Assembly (NCBI RefSeq): GCF_034497705.1
Contig: NZ_JAXRUV010000006.1
Span: forward strand, 1 to 64,000
Source of the DNA: Marinococcus luteus_A
Lineage (GTDB): Bacteria > Bacillota > Bacilli > Bacillales > Marinococcaceae
DNA length: 64,000 bases
Direction of reading: 5' to 3'
Below, one piece after another: positions 1-7,775 of the stretch; position 1 is the first letter of the stretch; every line of letters starts with the position of its first letter. Position numbers and translations under genes: made by a program. The notes under the pieces are model-generated. The model searched no databases, was not told the origin of the DNA, and saw only the letters and a list, made by a program, of their open reading frames with translations.

Positions 1-20
1 TTCTTTTTATCATAGCACGA

Positions 21-64
21 AAAAAACTGCCGACAAGCTCTAAAATGAGAGTCATTGTCGACAG
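21..64 (-). terminator. Intrinsic terminator of hemY
   Basis: Ten-base arms at 27-36 and 55-64 pair with one mismatch, and on the minus strand they are followed by a run of seven T. It lies just after the hemY stop codon and fits a rho-independent terminator for that gene. Confidence 0.75.
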
Positions 65-68
65 TCTG

Positions 69-108
69 AGCACGCCTTTTCCTGTTGGAATAGGCGTGCT
101 TTTAAATA
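69..108 (+). terminator. Hairpin with T-rich tail, possible terminator of an upstream plus-strand gene
   Basis: Perfect nine-base arms at 69-77 and 92-100 are followed by a T-rich tail on the plus strand. It would stop transcription entering from the left of the window. Together with the minus-strand hairpin at 21-64 it separates hemY from its convergent neighbour. Confidence 0.45.
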
Positions 109-1487
109 TTTTTGTATAGAGCTTCCGCAGTGTTTATCCCGTTTTGAATGCAGGCACCAATACCAACCCCGTAATACGAAGCACCAGCCACATAAACGCC
201 CGGAAACTTTTCCTTCAGCAGCCTTTCAAGCTCTCCAACAGCTGACTGGTGCCCGATGTGATAATTTGGCATCAGCTGTTCCCAGTCTGTTACTTCCAGG
301 CTTACCGGCTCCTGTTCAATATGAAGGCTTTTCTTCAGGTCATTTAGCGCGGTCTGCTTTATCTGTTCTTCTCCTCCTTCCTGCATTCGCTGATACGCAG
401 GCTTGGAGCTTTTGTAAAATAAACGCACCAGCACATTTTCGCCTTTCGAGGTATGGGTCCATTTCCGATTGCTCCACGTGCATGCATTACATTCAAGATC
501 ACTGTTCTCAGAAACGATAAATCCTGTCCCGTCCCGCGGCAGACTGTCCGGCGGCAGGGAAAAACCAGCATACACACTTAAAAGAGATGAGCTCTGGAAC
601 TCGTTAAATGTTTTTGTCATCTCCTCATCCTGCAGTATACGTGCTGCAGTCCGGTGCGGCGCAGCTATAACTACGGCATCTGTCTGCAGGCTTTCTCCGC
701 TGTCGAGCTTCACCTGATACGCTTCCTCTTTCTTTTTAATGTGCTCCACCTGCCGGCCAAACAACAACTCTGTTTCGGTTAATTTCGAAAGCAGCGCCTC
801 CGGCAGCGAAGACAAACCATTTCGGAAGGAAATGAATTTTTTCCCTCCACTCGCTCCGAACTTTTTTTTGTTTTTCGCCACTCCCCGCATAATACTTCCA
901 AAATCGTTTTTATAATCCACGAGATACGGAAGTGTCGATGCCATGGTAAGTGAGTAAATATCCCCCGAGTACACGCCGGACAAAACCGGTGCAATTTGAT
1001 TTTTCACCAGTTCACGGCCCAGGAAGGATTCGAGAAACTCCCCCACAGAGCTTTCTTTCGTGAAATTCTTATTCTTTTTTACGTAATCTCCAAGTGCCTG
1101 AACCTTTCCTTTCCAGGAAATAAGCGGACTTTTTAAAAGCGACACTGGTCCCGATGGAATACCAAAGACTGCATCCTTCGGGAGCGGATACAGCTGATCT
1201 TTTACATACAGGTACGACACTCCAGTGCTGTTATACACTATTTCTTTTTCGAGTCCCGCCTCTTCAACTAACGGAAGCACTGCGCTGTGCCTGGCTACAA
1301 CCGAATCAGCCCCAGTCTCCATAATAAAATCTTCATGATGAACGGTTCGTATTTTACCGCCTGCTTTTTCTTCTTTTTCCACGAGTGTTAATTCAATATT
1401 GCTGTTACTCTCCAATTTCCATTTCTGAAGATAGTACAGAATAGTAAGCCCTGTAATTCCCCCGCCGACTACGGTAATTCGTTTCAT
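102..1487 (-). CDS. hemY: Coproporphyrinogen III oxidase (HemY/CgoX)
   Basis: FAD-dependent oxidase of late haem synthesis. In Firmicutes this family oxidises coproporphyrinogen III to coproporphyrin III in the coproporphyrin-dependent pathway (family knowledge). The N-terminus has a dinucleotide-binding motif (VVGGGITGL) followed by an acidic beta-strand end (LTLVEKEEKAGGKIRT). The C-terminus carries the FAD-contact segment VYVAGASYYGVGIG. The 461 residues match the usual length. I chose the ATG at 1487 over one seven codons upstream because AGAGGAAG lies directly before it. No hemE or hemH is adjacent. A TTGCAT-17-CATAAT promoter lies about 50 bases upstream and a terminator follows. Confidence 0.93.
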   Translation of the reverse strand: MKRITVVGGGITGLTILYYLQKWKLESNSNIELTLVEKEEKAGGKIRTVHHEDFIMETGADSVVARHSAVLPLVEEAGLEKEIVYNSTGVSYLYVKDQLYPLPKDAVFGIPSGPVSLLKSPLISWKGKVQALGDYVKKNKNFTKESSVGEFLESFLGRELVKNQIAPVLSGVYSGDIYSLTMASTLPYLVDYKNDFGSIMRGVAKNKKKFGASGGKKFISFRNGLSSLPEALLSKLTETELLFGRQVEHIKKKEEAYQVKLDSGESLQTDAVVIAAPHRTAARILQDEEMTKTFNEFQSSSLLSVYAGFSLPPDSLPRDGTGFIVSENSDLECNACTWSNRKWTHTSKGENVLVRLFYKSSKPAYQRMQEGGEEQIKQTALNDLKKSLHIEQEPVSLEVTDWEQLMPNYHIGHQSAVGELERLLKEKFPGVYVAGASYYGVGIGACIQNGINTAEALYKNI

Positions 1488-1534
1488 CAGTCTTCCTCTT
1501 TTCTGCATTCTAACGATTTTGTGCTATACCTAAA

Positions 1535-1563
1535 ATTATGCCGTCGTTCTTTATTTGATGCAA
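1535..1563 (-). promoter_or_regulatory. Sigma-A promoter of hemY
   Basis: On the minus strand TTGCAT (1563-1558) and CATAAT (1540-1535) are separated by 17 bases. The start codon of hemY is 48 bases downstream of the -10 element. Confidence 0.55.
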
Positions 1564-1587
1564 ATATATAAAATAATTTCATGCATT

Positions 1588-1607
1588 TGTTTACAAATGT
1601 TTACAAA
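1588..1607. repeat. Tandem 10-bp repeat TGTTTACAAA x2, possible operator
   Basis: TGTTTACAAA occurs twice head to tail with a period of one helical turn, inside a wider near-palindrome beginning TTTGTTTAC and ending GTTTACAAACAAA. It lies upstream of the hemY promoter (minus) and of the small plus-strand locus at 1669. I do not recognise the regulator. Confidence 0.5.
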
Positions 1608-1613
1608 CAAATA

Positions 1614-1657
1614 GAAGCAGGTAATGGAATCAGGCTGAGACCTGCTATTTTTGATAG
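1614..1657 (+). other. Hairpin with T-run ahead of micro-ORF (attenuator-like)
   Basis: AGCAGGT pairs with ACCTGCT, followed by ATTTTT, in the leader of the 19-codon ORF at 1669. It could be a weak terminator or attenuator. It contains GCTGAGA, but the other conserved parts of a TPP riboswitch are absent. Confidence 0.35.
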
Positions 1658-1668
1658 GAGAAATGATT

Positions 1669-1728
1669 ATGGGAAAATTAAACGGAAAAACATTGGAAAG
1701 AAAGCACCGAATAATTCCTCACAACTAA
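1669..1728 (+). CDS. Possible 19-residue micro-protein or leader peptide
   Basis: ATG-initiated reading frame MGKLNGKTLERKHRIIPHN, preceded by TAGGAG at eight bases spacing and followed at once by a long perfect hairpin ending the transcript. The peptide is basic and has no membrane segment. I do not recognise it. The good ribosome binding site and dedicated terminator are the only evidence that it is expressed. It could equally be a chance ORF within a small RNA. Confidence 0.35.
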   Translation: MGKLNGKTLERKHRIIPHN

Positions 1729-1776
1729 GAGCCGTTTTACGTCCCGGGACATAAAACGGCTCTTACCTTTTCTTAT
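1727..1776 (+). terminator. Long hairpin terminator after micro-ORF
   Basis: Thirteen-base arms (1727-1739 and 1752-1764) pair perfectly and enclose a second palindrome, GTCCCGGGAC. A T-rich stretch follows on the plus strand only. This implies a transcript coming from the left, that is, a transcription unit in 1610-1776. Confidence 0.65.
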
Positions 1777-1811
1777 TTAATCTATTTTTTATAAAGCTGT
1801 ATGTGTTAGCT

Positions 1812-1997
1812 TTAAGCTTCATCGTACGTATATCGCACCACATATTTATTGGAGCGCAGCTTTCTTATTTCTACAAGCGGTCCCAGTTCATATCCGTTGT
1901 GCCAGTTTTCTTCCAGCTTTGCTTTAAGGCAGCCGGCCTGAAATTTTGAATGAAAGGTCTTTTTCCAGTATATCCAACGCGGTTTGGTTTCCTGCAC
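1812..1997 (-). CDS. Small conserved-type hypothetical protein (61 aa)
   Basis: A 61-residue soluble protein with many aromatic and charged residues (two Trp near the N-terminus, ending in VVRYTYDEA). It starts at GTG 1997, preceded by AAAGGAG at 11 bases. No known domain or membrane segment can be recognised. It sits alone between the micro-ORF terminator and the pgpA terminator. The strong ribosome binding site supports a real gene, but the function is unknown. Confidence 0.55.
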   Translation of the reverse strand: MQETKPRWIYWKKTFHSKFQAGCLKAKLEENWHNGYELGPLVEIRKLRSNKYVVRYTYDEA

Positions 1998-2093
1998 TAG
2001 AATTTCTACTCCTTTATCATATATTTAAGTTTGCTTTTTCTCTACATATTGTACTCCCAATTGCTTTATTTGTTAAGCACAATGAGTTATACA

Positions 2094-2127
2094 CACAAAA
2101 ACCCCACAGTCAAAAAACTGCGGGGTT
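2094..2127 (-). terminator. Terminator of pgpA
   Basis: Arms AACCCCGCAGT and ACTGTGGGGTT (minus strand) pair with one wobble and are followed by TTTGTG. It lies 15 bases after the pgpA stop codon. Confidence 0.7.
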
Positions 2128-2141
2128 ACTCATGATTTCTT

Positions 2142-2696
2142 TCAGCCAATCAACTCTTCATCTTCCCGGTGTTTAATCTGCCTGCTCGTGCGCTCTTCTT
2201 CTTTATCACGCATCCGGTGAGCAAGACGCGCAGAAGCACTCGAAGCAATGCTTGCGACCAAATCATCTAAAAAGGTGTGCACTCTTTCTTCGCTTGTGTC
2301 CAATTCGTTAATGATACCGTCTTTGGCTTTATCCAAATATCCAAATGTAGTAACGGCTATACTTCCGAACCCAAACACCGAACCAAGCGCCACCGTTTCG
2401 TCAATACCAAACAGACCTTCGTCCGTATCGACCAGTGACTGCAGAGGCTCAGAAAGCTGGTTATTTTCAGCCAGCTTGTCGATTTCCACGCCCACTAAGA
2501 TAGCATGCTGAATTTCCCTTTTATACAATACAGCATCCACGCTTTCCAGACAGTCATCCATCGTCAGATTCGGTGCGTATTTGGCCTGCATATTATATAC
2601 GATATCTGCAATGTCCTGAAGGTAAACTCCGCGCTCCTCGAGCATATTCCTTGCTGCTTTTTCTACTTTTTCACTTGATACTTTTTCTTTAGTCAT
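2142..2696 (-). CDS. Phosphatidylglycerophosphatase A family protein (YutG-like)
   Basis: Member of the PgpA family (B. subtilis YutG), proposed to dephosphorylate phosphatidylglycerophosphate to phosphatidylglycerol. The 184 residues carry the family signature in order: MLEERGVYLQDIADIVY near the N-terminus, LTMDDCLESVDAVLYKREIQHAIL in the middle, and the HTFLDDLVASIASSASARLAHR block near the C-terminus. The C-terminal tail is highly charged. AAAGGAGG precedes ATG 2696. The gene is monocistronic with its own terminator. Family assignment is firm; the exact substrate in this organism is inferred. Confidence 0.85.
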   Translation of the reverse strand: MTKEKVSSEKVEKAARNMLEERGVYLQDIADIVYNMQAKYAPNLTMDDCLESVDAVLYKREIQHAILVGVEIDKLAENNQLSEPLQSLVDTDEGLFGIDETVALGSVFGFGSIAVTTFGYLDKAKDGIINELDTSEERVHTFLDDLVASIASSASARLAHRMRDKEEERTSRQIKHREDEELIG

Positions 2697-2823
2697 ATTG
2701 CTGCCTCCTTTGTCGAGTGCAATCCGGAATACATAAAAGCCCTTAAAATTATGTTACAATAGCTATTGCAACAATAAGGGACTTCACTAATACTATTTCC
2801 CTATGAAAGGATTGTGAAACGTC

Positions 2824-3549
2824 ATGGACGGTACCCAGCAGGATGTCACATTTCACAGCGAAATATTGGATCACTCTTTTGATTTACGTATCTACACCCC
2901 GGATGGATTCACTCCTATGTCTACATATCATTTAATCATCGCCCAGGACGGTAAAGATTACTTCCGGCTCGGCCATTTAGTCCGTTACGCCGAACAGGCG
3001 ATGGAGGAAGGAGCTCCCGACACGGTAATCGTAGGAGTGCCCTATCCTTCTGTGCGCCAGCGCAGAAACTGGTACCACCCCGATGAAGAGGACCATAATA
3101 ATTACCTTCAATTTATGGCCTCAGAACTCCTTCCGTTTATGGAAAAAGAGTACCACGCTGAGCCTTCACCTGAAGCAAGGACTCTGCTTGGCGATTCACT
3201 TGGAGGCACAGTTTCTTTAATGGCTTCTCTCCGCTATCCTAACATTTTTCAGCGGATTGTGATGCATTCACCGCTTGTTAACGAAACTGTATTCGATGCT
3301 CTGAAAAACTCAGAGGACTGGCCTTCCTTTACGATGTACCATACCATTGGAACTGAAGAACAGGAGGTAGACACGACGGCTGGTACGGTCGAGGATTTTC
3401 TGAAACCAAACCGTGATTTGTATGAATACCTTTCCGTCAAAGCGTCCCACTATCATTATAAAGAGCTCGAGGGCGGGCATTTATGGAAGGTGTGGGAGCA
3501 GGACGTGCTTCATTCGCTTGCTTACATGTTTGATATTGAACTAGATTGA
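2824..3549 (+). CDS. yjcH: Esterase-family alpha/beta hydrolase (YjcH-like)
   Basis: Putative esterase of the PF00756 (esterase D/enterochelin esterase) type. The nucleophile elbow GDSLGG is at residues 123-128 (Ser125), and the probable catalytic His is in EGGHLWKVW near residue 217. At 241 residues it has no signal peptide and is probably cytoplasmic. It is followed 16 bases later by a YjcF-like acetyltransferase, the same pairing as in B. subtilis (yjcH, yjcG, yjcF), but here the 2'-5' RNA-ligase-like yjcG between them is missing. The natural substrate is unknown. Confidence 0.85.
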   Translation: MDGTQQDVTFHSEILDHSFDLRIYTPDGFTPMSTYHLIIAQDGKDYFRLGHLVRYAEQAMEEGAPDTVIVGVPYPSVRQRRNWYHPDEEDHNNYLQFMASELLPFMEKEYHAEPSPEARTLLGDSLGGTVSLMASLRYPNIFQRIVMHSPLVNETVFDALKNSEDWPSFTMYHTIGTEEQEVDTTAGTVEDFLKPNRDLYEYLSVKASHYHYKELEGGHLWKVWEQDVLHSLAYMFDIELD

Positions 3550-3565
3550 GAAAGGACTGCGTTTA

Positions 3566-3997
3566 ATGATTGAAGTGTACGAAGTCAGTAACAGGCAGCA
3601 GCTCGAAGATGCCTTCCGGGTCCGTTTTGACGTTTTCGTCGAGGAACAGAATGTGCCCGAGGAAGAAGAAATTGATGAATTTGAAGAAGAAGCTGTCCAT
3701 TTCGTCGTATACGACGGCGACCAGGCAATTGGAGCATCCCGGCTCCGATTTGAAGAGGACTACGCTAAAGCGGAACGTGTATGTATTTATTCTTCCTTCC
3801 GTAGGACCGGAAGCGGCCGTCTACTGATGCAGGCCATGGAATATAAAGCACTGGAAATGGAAAAGCCTGTTATGAAGCTCAATGCCCAAAAATATGCTTC
3901 CGGATTTTATCAATCCCTCGGGTACGAAGTCACGTCCGGTGAGTTTATGGATGCCGGCATCCCTCATGTGGAAATGAAAAAGTCGCTTAGCTGGTGA
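3566..3997 (+). CDS. yjcF: GNAT acetyltransferase (YjcF-like)
   Basis: A 143-residue GNAT-fold acetyltransferase with N-terminal FRVRFDVFVEEQNVP, acidic loop EEEEIDEFEEEAVHFVV, the acetyl-CoA loop region RRTGSGRLLMQAME, and C-terminal LNAQKYASGFYQSLGYE. These are hallmarks of the ElaA/YjcF branch of the superfamily. It is co-oriented with and 16 bases after yjcH, so the two are probably one operon ending at the hairpin that includes its stop codon. The acyl acceptor is unknown. Confidence 0.87.
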   Translation: MIEVYEVSNRQQLEDAFRVRFDVFVEEQNVPEEEEIDEFEEEAVHFVVYDGDQAIGASRLRFEEDYAKAERVCIYSSFRRTGSGRLLMQAMEYKALEMEKPVMKLNAQKYASGFYQSLGYEVTSGEFMDAGIPHVEMKKSLSW

Positions 3998-4019
3998 GCA
4001 TCTCTGCTCACCTTTTTTT
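3993..4019 (+). terminator. Terminator of yjcH-yjcF
   Basis: Perfect eight-base arms (3993-4000 and 4005-4012) are followed by seven T. The yjcF stop codon TGA is inside the left arm, and the T-run overlaps the last codons of the convergent HNH gene. Confidence 0.8.
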
Positions 4020-4307
4020 CGTTTTCGACCGTCGTACCTTCACCCTTTTTTCTCCCCGCTGCTTTCGTATCCATTTAATAAACCGCCAGATTTTTTCATC
4101 AGCCCGCAGCTGTTCAATAGTGTTCAGCCTTACGGCCAGCTCTTTGTTACTGTATAAAGCATGTATCTGCCGGTGACAGGCTTTACACAGCCAGGCAGTT
4201 GCCCCGTGTGTCCCTCCTTCATCCTTTGGCACCAGGTGGTGCACTGTGCGTTCGACCTCCTCCCGTCCGCAAAGCTCGCACGTTCCCACCGATTTTCCCT
4301 GTTTCAA
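4008..4307 (-). CDS. HNH endonuclease family protein (YisB-like)
   Basis: A 99-residue HNH protein with CELC near residue 10, the HH dyad in TVHHLVPKDEGG, a second zinc pair in WLCKACHRQIHALYS, and a lysine/arginine-rich C-terminus suited to nucleic-acid binding. B. subtilis YisB has the same length and layout. It starts at TTG 4307 with AAGGAGGGG upstream. It is convergent with yjcF and shares that terminator region. No restriction or phage genes are nearby, so a housekeeping nuclease or tRNA/DNA-processing role is as likely as defence. Function is unknown. Confidence 0.8.
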   Translation of the reverse strand: MKQGKSVGTCELCGREEVERTVHHLVPKDEGGTHGATAWLCKACHRQIHALYSNKELAVRLNTIEQLRADEKIWRFIKWIRKQRGEKRVKVRRSKTKKR

Positions 4308-4330
4308 CCACTTCCCCTCCTTGTCCGTAA

Positions 4331-4361
4331 TAAAAAGAGAACTGCCGGACGGCAGCTCTCT
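4331..4361 (-). terminator. Terminator between 4361 gene and HNH gene
   Basis: GAGAGCTGCC pairs with GGCAGTTCTC around a four-base loop, followed by TTTTTATT on the minus strand. Confidence 0.75.
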
Positions 4362-4585
4362 CAGGCAAACGTATGAATGCGCCGCCCTTTTTTATTTTCT
4401 TCTTCTAAAATACGCTCATACCTTTTTTCGAGTGACCGATACGCTTGCTGCTGCTCACTCGAATATCGTTTCGGTTCTACGGGCTGAACCCGCTGAACGC
4501 GGCGTACTCCCGGCTTTACCGGCGGCTGCTGACGGTTAGCATAATTAACAGCCGATGCATTAATATATGGAACTACAAGTGCCAT
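4361..4585 (-). CDS. Small hypothetical protein (74 aa)
   Basis: I start it at ATG 4585 (MALVVPYINASAVNYANRQ) because GGAGGAGGG lies seven bases upstream. A longer frame to 4603 would place that site inside the gene. The N-terminal third is hydrophobic and polar. The middle is Pro/Val/Arg rich with repeated RVQ/VQP steps, and the C-terminus is a charged helix (EKRYERILEEENKKGRR). There is no membrane span or recognised domain. It is monocistronic with its own terminator. Function is unknown. Confidence 0.6.
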   Translation of the reverse strand: MALVVPYINASAVNYANRQQPPVKPGVRRVQRVQPVEPKRYSSEQQQAYRSLEKRYERILEEENKKGRRIHTFA

Positions 4586-4683
4586 GTTTAGACCCTCCTC
4601 CACTGCTTACAATGATGGATTGAAGAAAAAATGATCACTAGTATTCTTTACCCTTTTTTCCATATATTAAGCACCAGAAACGG

Positions 4684-6720
4684 TTATTTAATCGTAATAA
4701 TACCGTCTTCCTCTGCCCGGACCGTTTTTCCGCTCTCTACACTGACAGTATATTCTTTGTCCAGATTGGTGAACACTACCGGTGTCGTTGTAGAAGCTGC
4801 TTCCTGACGGATTTTCTCAAGATCAGCTTTAACTAGTACATCTCCCTGCTTTACCTTATCGTTTTCTGTCACAAAGACTTCGAAGCCTTCGCCTTTCATA
4901 TTAACCGTATCCAGACCGATATGAATGAGAATCTCTGTGCCTTCATCAGTCTGCATCCCTACAGCGTGTTTCGTCGGGAACACTGTAGTAATAGTTCCGT
5001 CGACAGGCGCATGAAAGACGCCTTCTTCCGGCACAATTGCAAATCCGTCTCCCATCATTTTTCCGGAAAACACTTCATCTTCCACTTCATCGATACGGAT
5101 CAGCCGTCCGGAGGCTGGACTTGTAATTGACATGGCCTCAATATCTTCAGCAGACGCAGTGTTCATTGCAGTAGCAGCTGTTTCTTTTTCTGCTATTGGT
5201 TCAGGCGTCTTTCCAGCAATAACGTCCTGCATCTGAGACTTAATCGCATCTGATTTAGGACCAAAAATCGCCTGAACGTTATTGCCGACTTCCATTACGC
5301 CGGAAGCACCCAGTGCTTTAAGCTGATCTTTATTCACTTTATCTTTTTCATTGACGGTGATCCGGAGTCTTGTGATGCAGGCGTCCAGGTGTTTTAAGTT
5401 TTCCTGGCCGCCAAACGCAGCAATGATTTCTCTTGGCAGTTCATCGTCAGAAGCGGCACCAGACATTCCAGCGGCTCCTTCTGTGGCTGCTTCACGTCCC
5501 GGAGTCATCAGGTTGAATTTTTGGATAGCAAACCGGAATCCGAAGTAATAAATTAACGCAAAGCATAGTCCGACTGGAATAACGAGCCACCATTCCGTCC
5601 GGTTTGGCACGATCCCGAAGAGCAGAAAGTCGATAACCCCTCCGGAGAAGGTCATGCCAATTTTGACATCAAGCAGCTGCATAATCATGAAGGAGAATCC
5701 GGCAAAAATCGCGTGAATCGCAAACAGAAGAGGTGCTACAAACAAGAAGCTGAACTCAAGCGGCTCAGTAATGCCTGTCAGAAAAGAAGTCAATGCCGCC
5801 GACCCCATAATACCTGCGACCATCTTTTTATTTTCCGGACGGGCGCAGTGGTAAATTGCGAGAGCCGCAGCCGGAAGACCAAACATCATGAACGGGAATT
5901 TCCCTGTCATGAACGTTCCAGCAGTAAATGGCACACCGTCTTTCATTTGTTCGAAGAAAATCCGCTGATCTCCATTGACCGTTTCTCCCGCCTCGTTCAC
6001 ATAGCTTCCAAATTCGAACCAGAACGGAGAATAGAAAATGTGGTGCAGGCCGAATGGCACGAGTGAACGTTCCATTACGCCGAAAATAAATGCGGAAAGC
6101 GTTTGGTTTGATTCTGTCACATAAAGGGACAGGGAATTCAATCCGGTTTGAATTGGGGGCCAAACAAGTGTCAAAGCAGCACCGATAACCAGACCGCCGA
6201 CAGCAGTAGCAATCGGTACAAATCTTTTTCCGGCGAAAAAGCCTAAGTAGGTTGGCAGATTAATATTATAAAAGCGCTGATACATCATTGCTCCTAATAT
6301 ACCGGCAATTATCCCCCCAAACACCCCTGTCTGAAGTGTGGGAATACCAAGCACTGACGCGTAGCCCGGCTCTTCAAGCATATCTGTATTAACACTTAAT
6401 AACACGCTCATCGTAACGTTTATAATCATAAAACCGATCAGTGCTGCAAGAGCTGCAACTCCGTCTCCTGCCAGGCCGAGTGCTACACCGACTGCAAATA
6501 ATACCGCTAAATTATCAAATACTACCCCACCAGCTTCCGACATCAGCTCGGCAATTAATTCTGCCGGAGCAGATGTCAGAAATGGCAGCAATTCGATCAT
6601 TTGCTCTTCCTGCATGGCAGTACCGATAGCAAGAAGCAGACCGGCCGCTGGAAGAAGGGCAACCGGAAGCATCAGGGCGCGTCCGATACGTTGAAGTACT
6701 CCAAATGACTGTTTCCACAT
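4684..6720 (-). CDS. ptsG: PTS glucose-specific enzyme IICBA
   Basis: Glucose permease of the phosphotransferase system, which imports and phosphorylates glucose. The 678 residues divide into IIC (about 1-405, roughly ten membrane segments, with GITEPLEFSF at 316-325), IIB (about 425-502, phosphocysteine Cys448 in LDACITRLRI) and IIA (about 525-678, phosphohistidine His600 in EILIHIGLDT with partner His585). All domains are intact. The gene lies downstream of glcT and is controlled by the RAT/terminator leader at 6780-6897. ptsH and ptsI, which follow ptsG in B. subtilis, are not here. Confidence 0.96.
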   Translation of the reverse strand: MWKQSFGVLQRIGRALMLPVALLPAAGLLLAIGTAMQEEQMIELLPFLTSAPAELIAELMSEAGGVVFDNLAVLFAVGVALGLAGDGVAALAALIGFMIINVTMSVLLSVNTDMLEEPGYASVLGIPTLQTGVFGGIIAGILGAMMYQRFYNINLPTYLGFFAGKRFVPIATAVGGLVIGAALTLVWPPIQTGLNSLSLYVTESNQTLSAFIFGVMERSLVPFGLHHIFYSPFWFEFGSYVNEAGETVNGDQRIFFEQMKDGVPFTAGTFMTGKFPFMMFGLPAAALAIYHCARPENKKMVAGIMGSAALTSFLTGITEPLEFSFLFVAPLLFAIHAIFAGFSFMIMQLLDVKIGMTFSGGVIDFLLFGIVPNRTEWWLVIPVGLCFALIYYFGFRFAIQKFNLMTPGREAATEGAAGMSGAASDDELPREIIAAFGGQENLKHLDACITRLRITVNEKDKVNKDQLKALGASGVMEVGNNVQAIFGPKSDAIKSQMQDVIAGKTPEPIAEKETAATAMNTASAEDIEAMSITSPASGRLIRIDEVEDEVFSGKMMGDGFAIVPEEGVFHAPVDGTITTVFPTKHAVGMQTDEGTEILIHIGLDTVNMKGEGFEVFVTENDKVKQGDVLVKADLEKIRQEAASTTTPVVFTNLDKEYTVSVESGKTVRAEEDGIITIK

Positions 6721-6779
6721 ATGTATCTCTCCTAATTATTTTTCGGAAGACTCATCACTGACCACAGGTTTCAGTGCAC

Positions 6780-6880
6780 AAAAAAAGGCATGAGAGATAC
6801 ACTAATCGCGAGGTCACAAAGAGAAAAGAAGCTGGTTCTTTCTCCCTTTGGTTCAAACGCGATCAGCATTCTCTCATGCC
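6780..6880 (-). terminator. Leader terminator of ptsG (GlcT-controlled)
   Basis: On the minus strand GGCATGAGAG (6880-6871) pairs with CTCTCATGCC (6796-6787), followed by seven T. The arms also continue through GATCGCG/CGCGAT, and the region between holds an inner AGAAAGAACC/TTCTTTTCTCT hairpin. The left arm overlaps the RAT, so GlcT binding would exclude the terminator. Confidence 0.8.
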
Positions 6881-6897
6881 TGCTTTACCAGTAACAC
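6873..6897 (-). promoter_or_regulatory. RAT (ribonucleic antiterminator) for GlcT
   Basis: The minus strand reads GTGTTACTGGTAAAGCAGGC then ATGAG. This closely matches the B. subtilis ptsG RAT as I recall it (GTGTTACTG, a variable loop, then CAGGCATGAG). It sits directly after glcT and overlaps the terminator stem. GlcT would stabilise it when glucose is available. Confidence 0.85.
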
Positions 6898-6908
6898 GGA
6901 ACACTAGA

Positions 6909-7745
6909 TCAATATTTTCGTTTCGATGAAAGCCTTTGCAGATGAATGGTTAAATAAACGGCTTCGCCTTCTGGTATCGTCGTCTGCAAAGCACGCTGCA
7001 TCGTTCGTATGAGCTTCCAGGACAAATTATAGCAGAAGGGATACTCTGCCTGCAACATTTTTTTTAATGGTTCAGACGCCTCTTCGAACTCACCGTTTCT
7101 CACCCTTGCAACAGCCTGCTGCAAATGACGGAACAGCCGGCGGTGATCTAAATCTTCCGGAGACAGCTGAATATCGAGAGCCTTCTCCACCATTACCGTC
7201 ATATCTTTTACAAGCCTCGTATAAGCGTTCACTTGGTCGAGCGGCGTTCTCGTCACTGCCCCGTGCAGGTGCAGTGCGATAAACCCTTTTTCCTCTTCCG
7301 GAAGCCGCACCCCTGTCCATTGTTCAATTTCGTCAATGATCCATCCGGCCGCACGGTATTCTTTTTCATAAGCAAGCTGGGTTTCTTTTAAAAACGGATT
7401 GCTGATTGTAAGACCTTTTTTTGTTCTCTCAAGTGCAAAGCTGAGGTGGTCCGTTAACGCTACATGAATGTGTTCTTCGAACGTTTCCGCCCACTCTGCT
7501 TCAAGCACCTGCAGAATTTCTGTAATACAGGCGATAAACGTCTCATCGATATGCTCGATTAACTGTCGGTACTGCGTCTGTTCATTTTCGTTTTTCAGTA
7601 TGAAAAACTTTTCCGGAGCCCCGGCATCAATGAGGTCTCCCGGGCGCTTGGAAAAGCCGATTCCCCGCCCGGTAAGAATAACTTCCCCGTAGTCCTCATG
7701 TTCTGCAATAACAACGTTATTGTTTAACCCTTTAATTACTTTCAT
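6909..7745 (-). CDS. glcT: Transcription antiterminator GlcT (BglG/SacY family)
   Basis: RNA-binding antiterminator that opens ptsG. The N-terminal CAT RNA-binding domain (about 1-60) begins MKVIKGLNNNVVIAE and contains GRGIGFSKRPGD. Two PTS regulation domains follow, PRD1 with conserved His in LTDHLSFALER and ALHLHGAV and PRD2 ending in IPEGEAVYLTIHLQRL. At 278 residues it has normal length. The start has GGTGG upstream. The fabI stop is only 30 bases upstream, with no obvious terminator, so some readthrough from fabI is possible. Phosphorylation of the PRDs by EIIGlc and HPr is the known family control. Confidence 0.94.
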   Translation of the reverse strand: MKVIKGLNNNVVIAEHEDYGEVILTGRGIGFSKRPGDLIDAGAPEKFFILKNENEQTQYRQLIEHIDETFIACITEILQVLEAEWAETFEEHIHVALTDHLSFALERTKKGLTISNPFLKETQLAYEKEYRAAGWIIDEIEQWTGVRLPEEEKGFIALHLHGAVTRTPLDQVNAYTRLVKDMTVMVEKALDIQLSPEDLDHRRLFRHLQQAVARVRNGEFEEASEPLKKMLQAEYPFCYNLSWKLIRTMQRALQTTIPEGEAVYLTIHLQRLSSKRKY

Positions 7746-7775
7746 TCTTTACCACCATGTTCCTGTTGACCTGAT

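Noticed and set aside
1614..1657. TPP riboswitch suggested by the GCTGAGA motif
   Set aside because: The other conserved arms of the TPP aptamer are missing and the motif falls inside a simple hairpin.
4008..4307. Defence or restriction island around the HNH gene
   Set aside because: The gene is flanked by housekeeping genes in ordinary order and has no methyltransferase, phage or mobile gene nearby.
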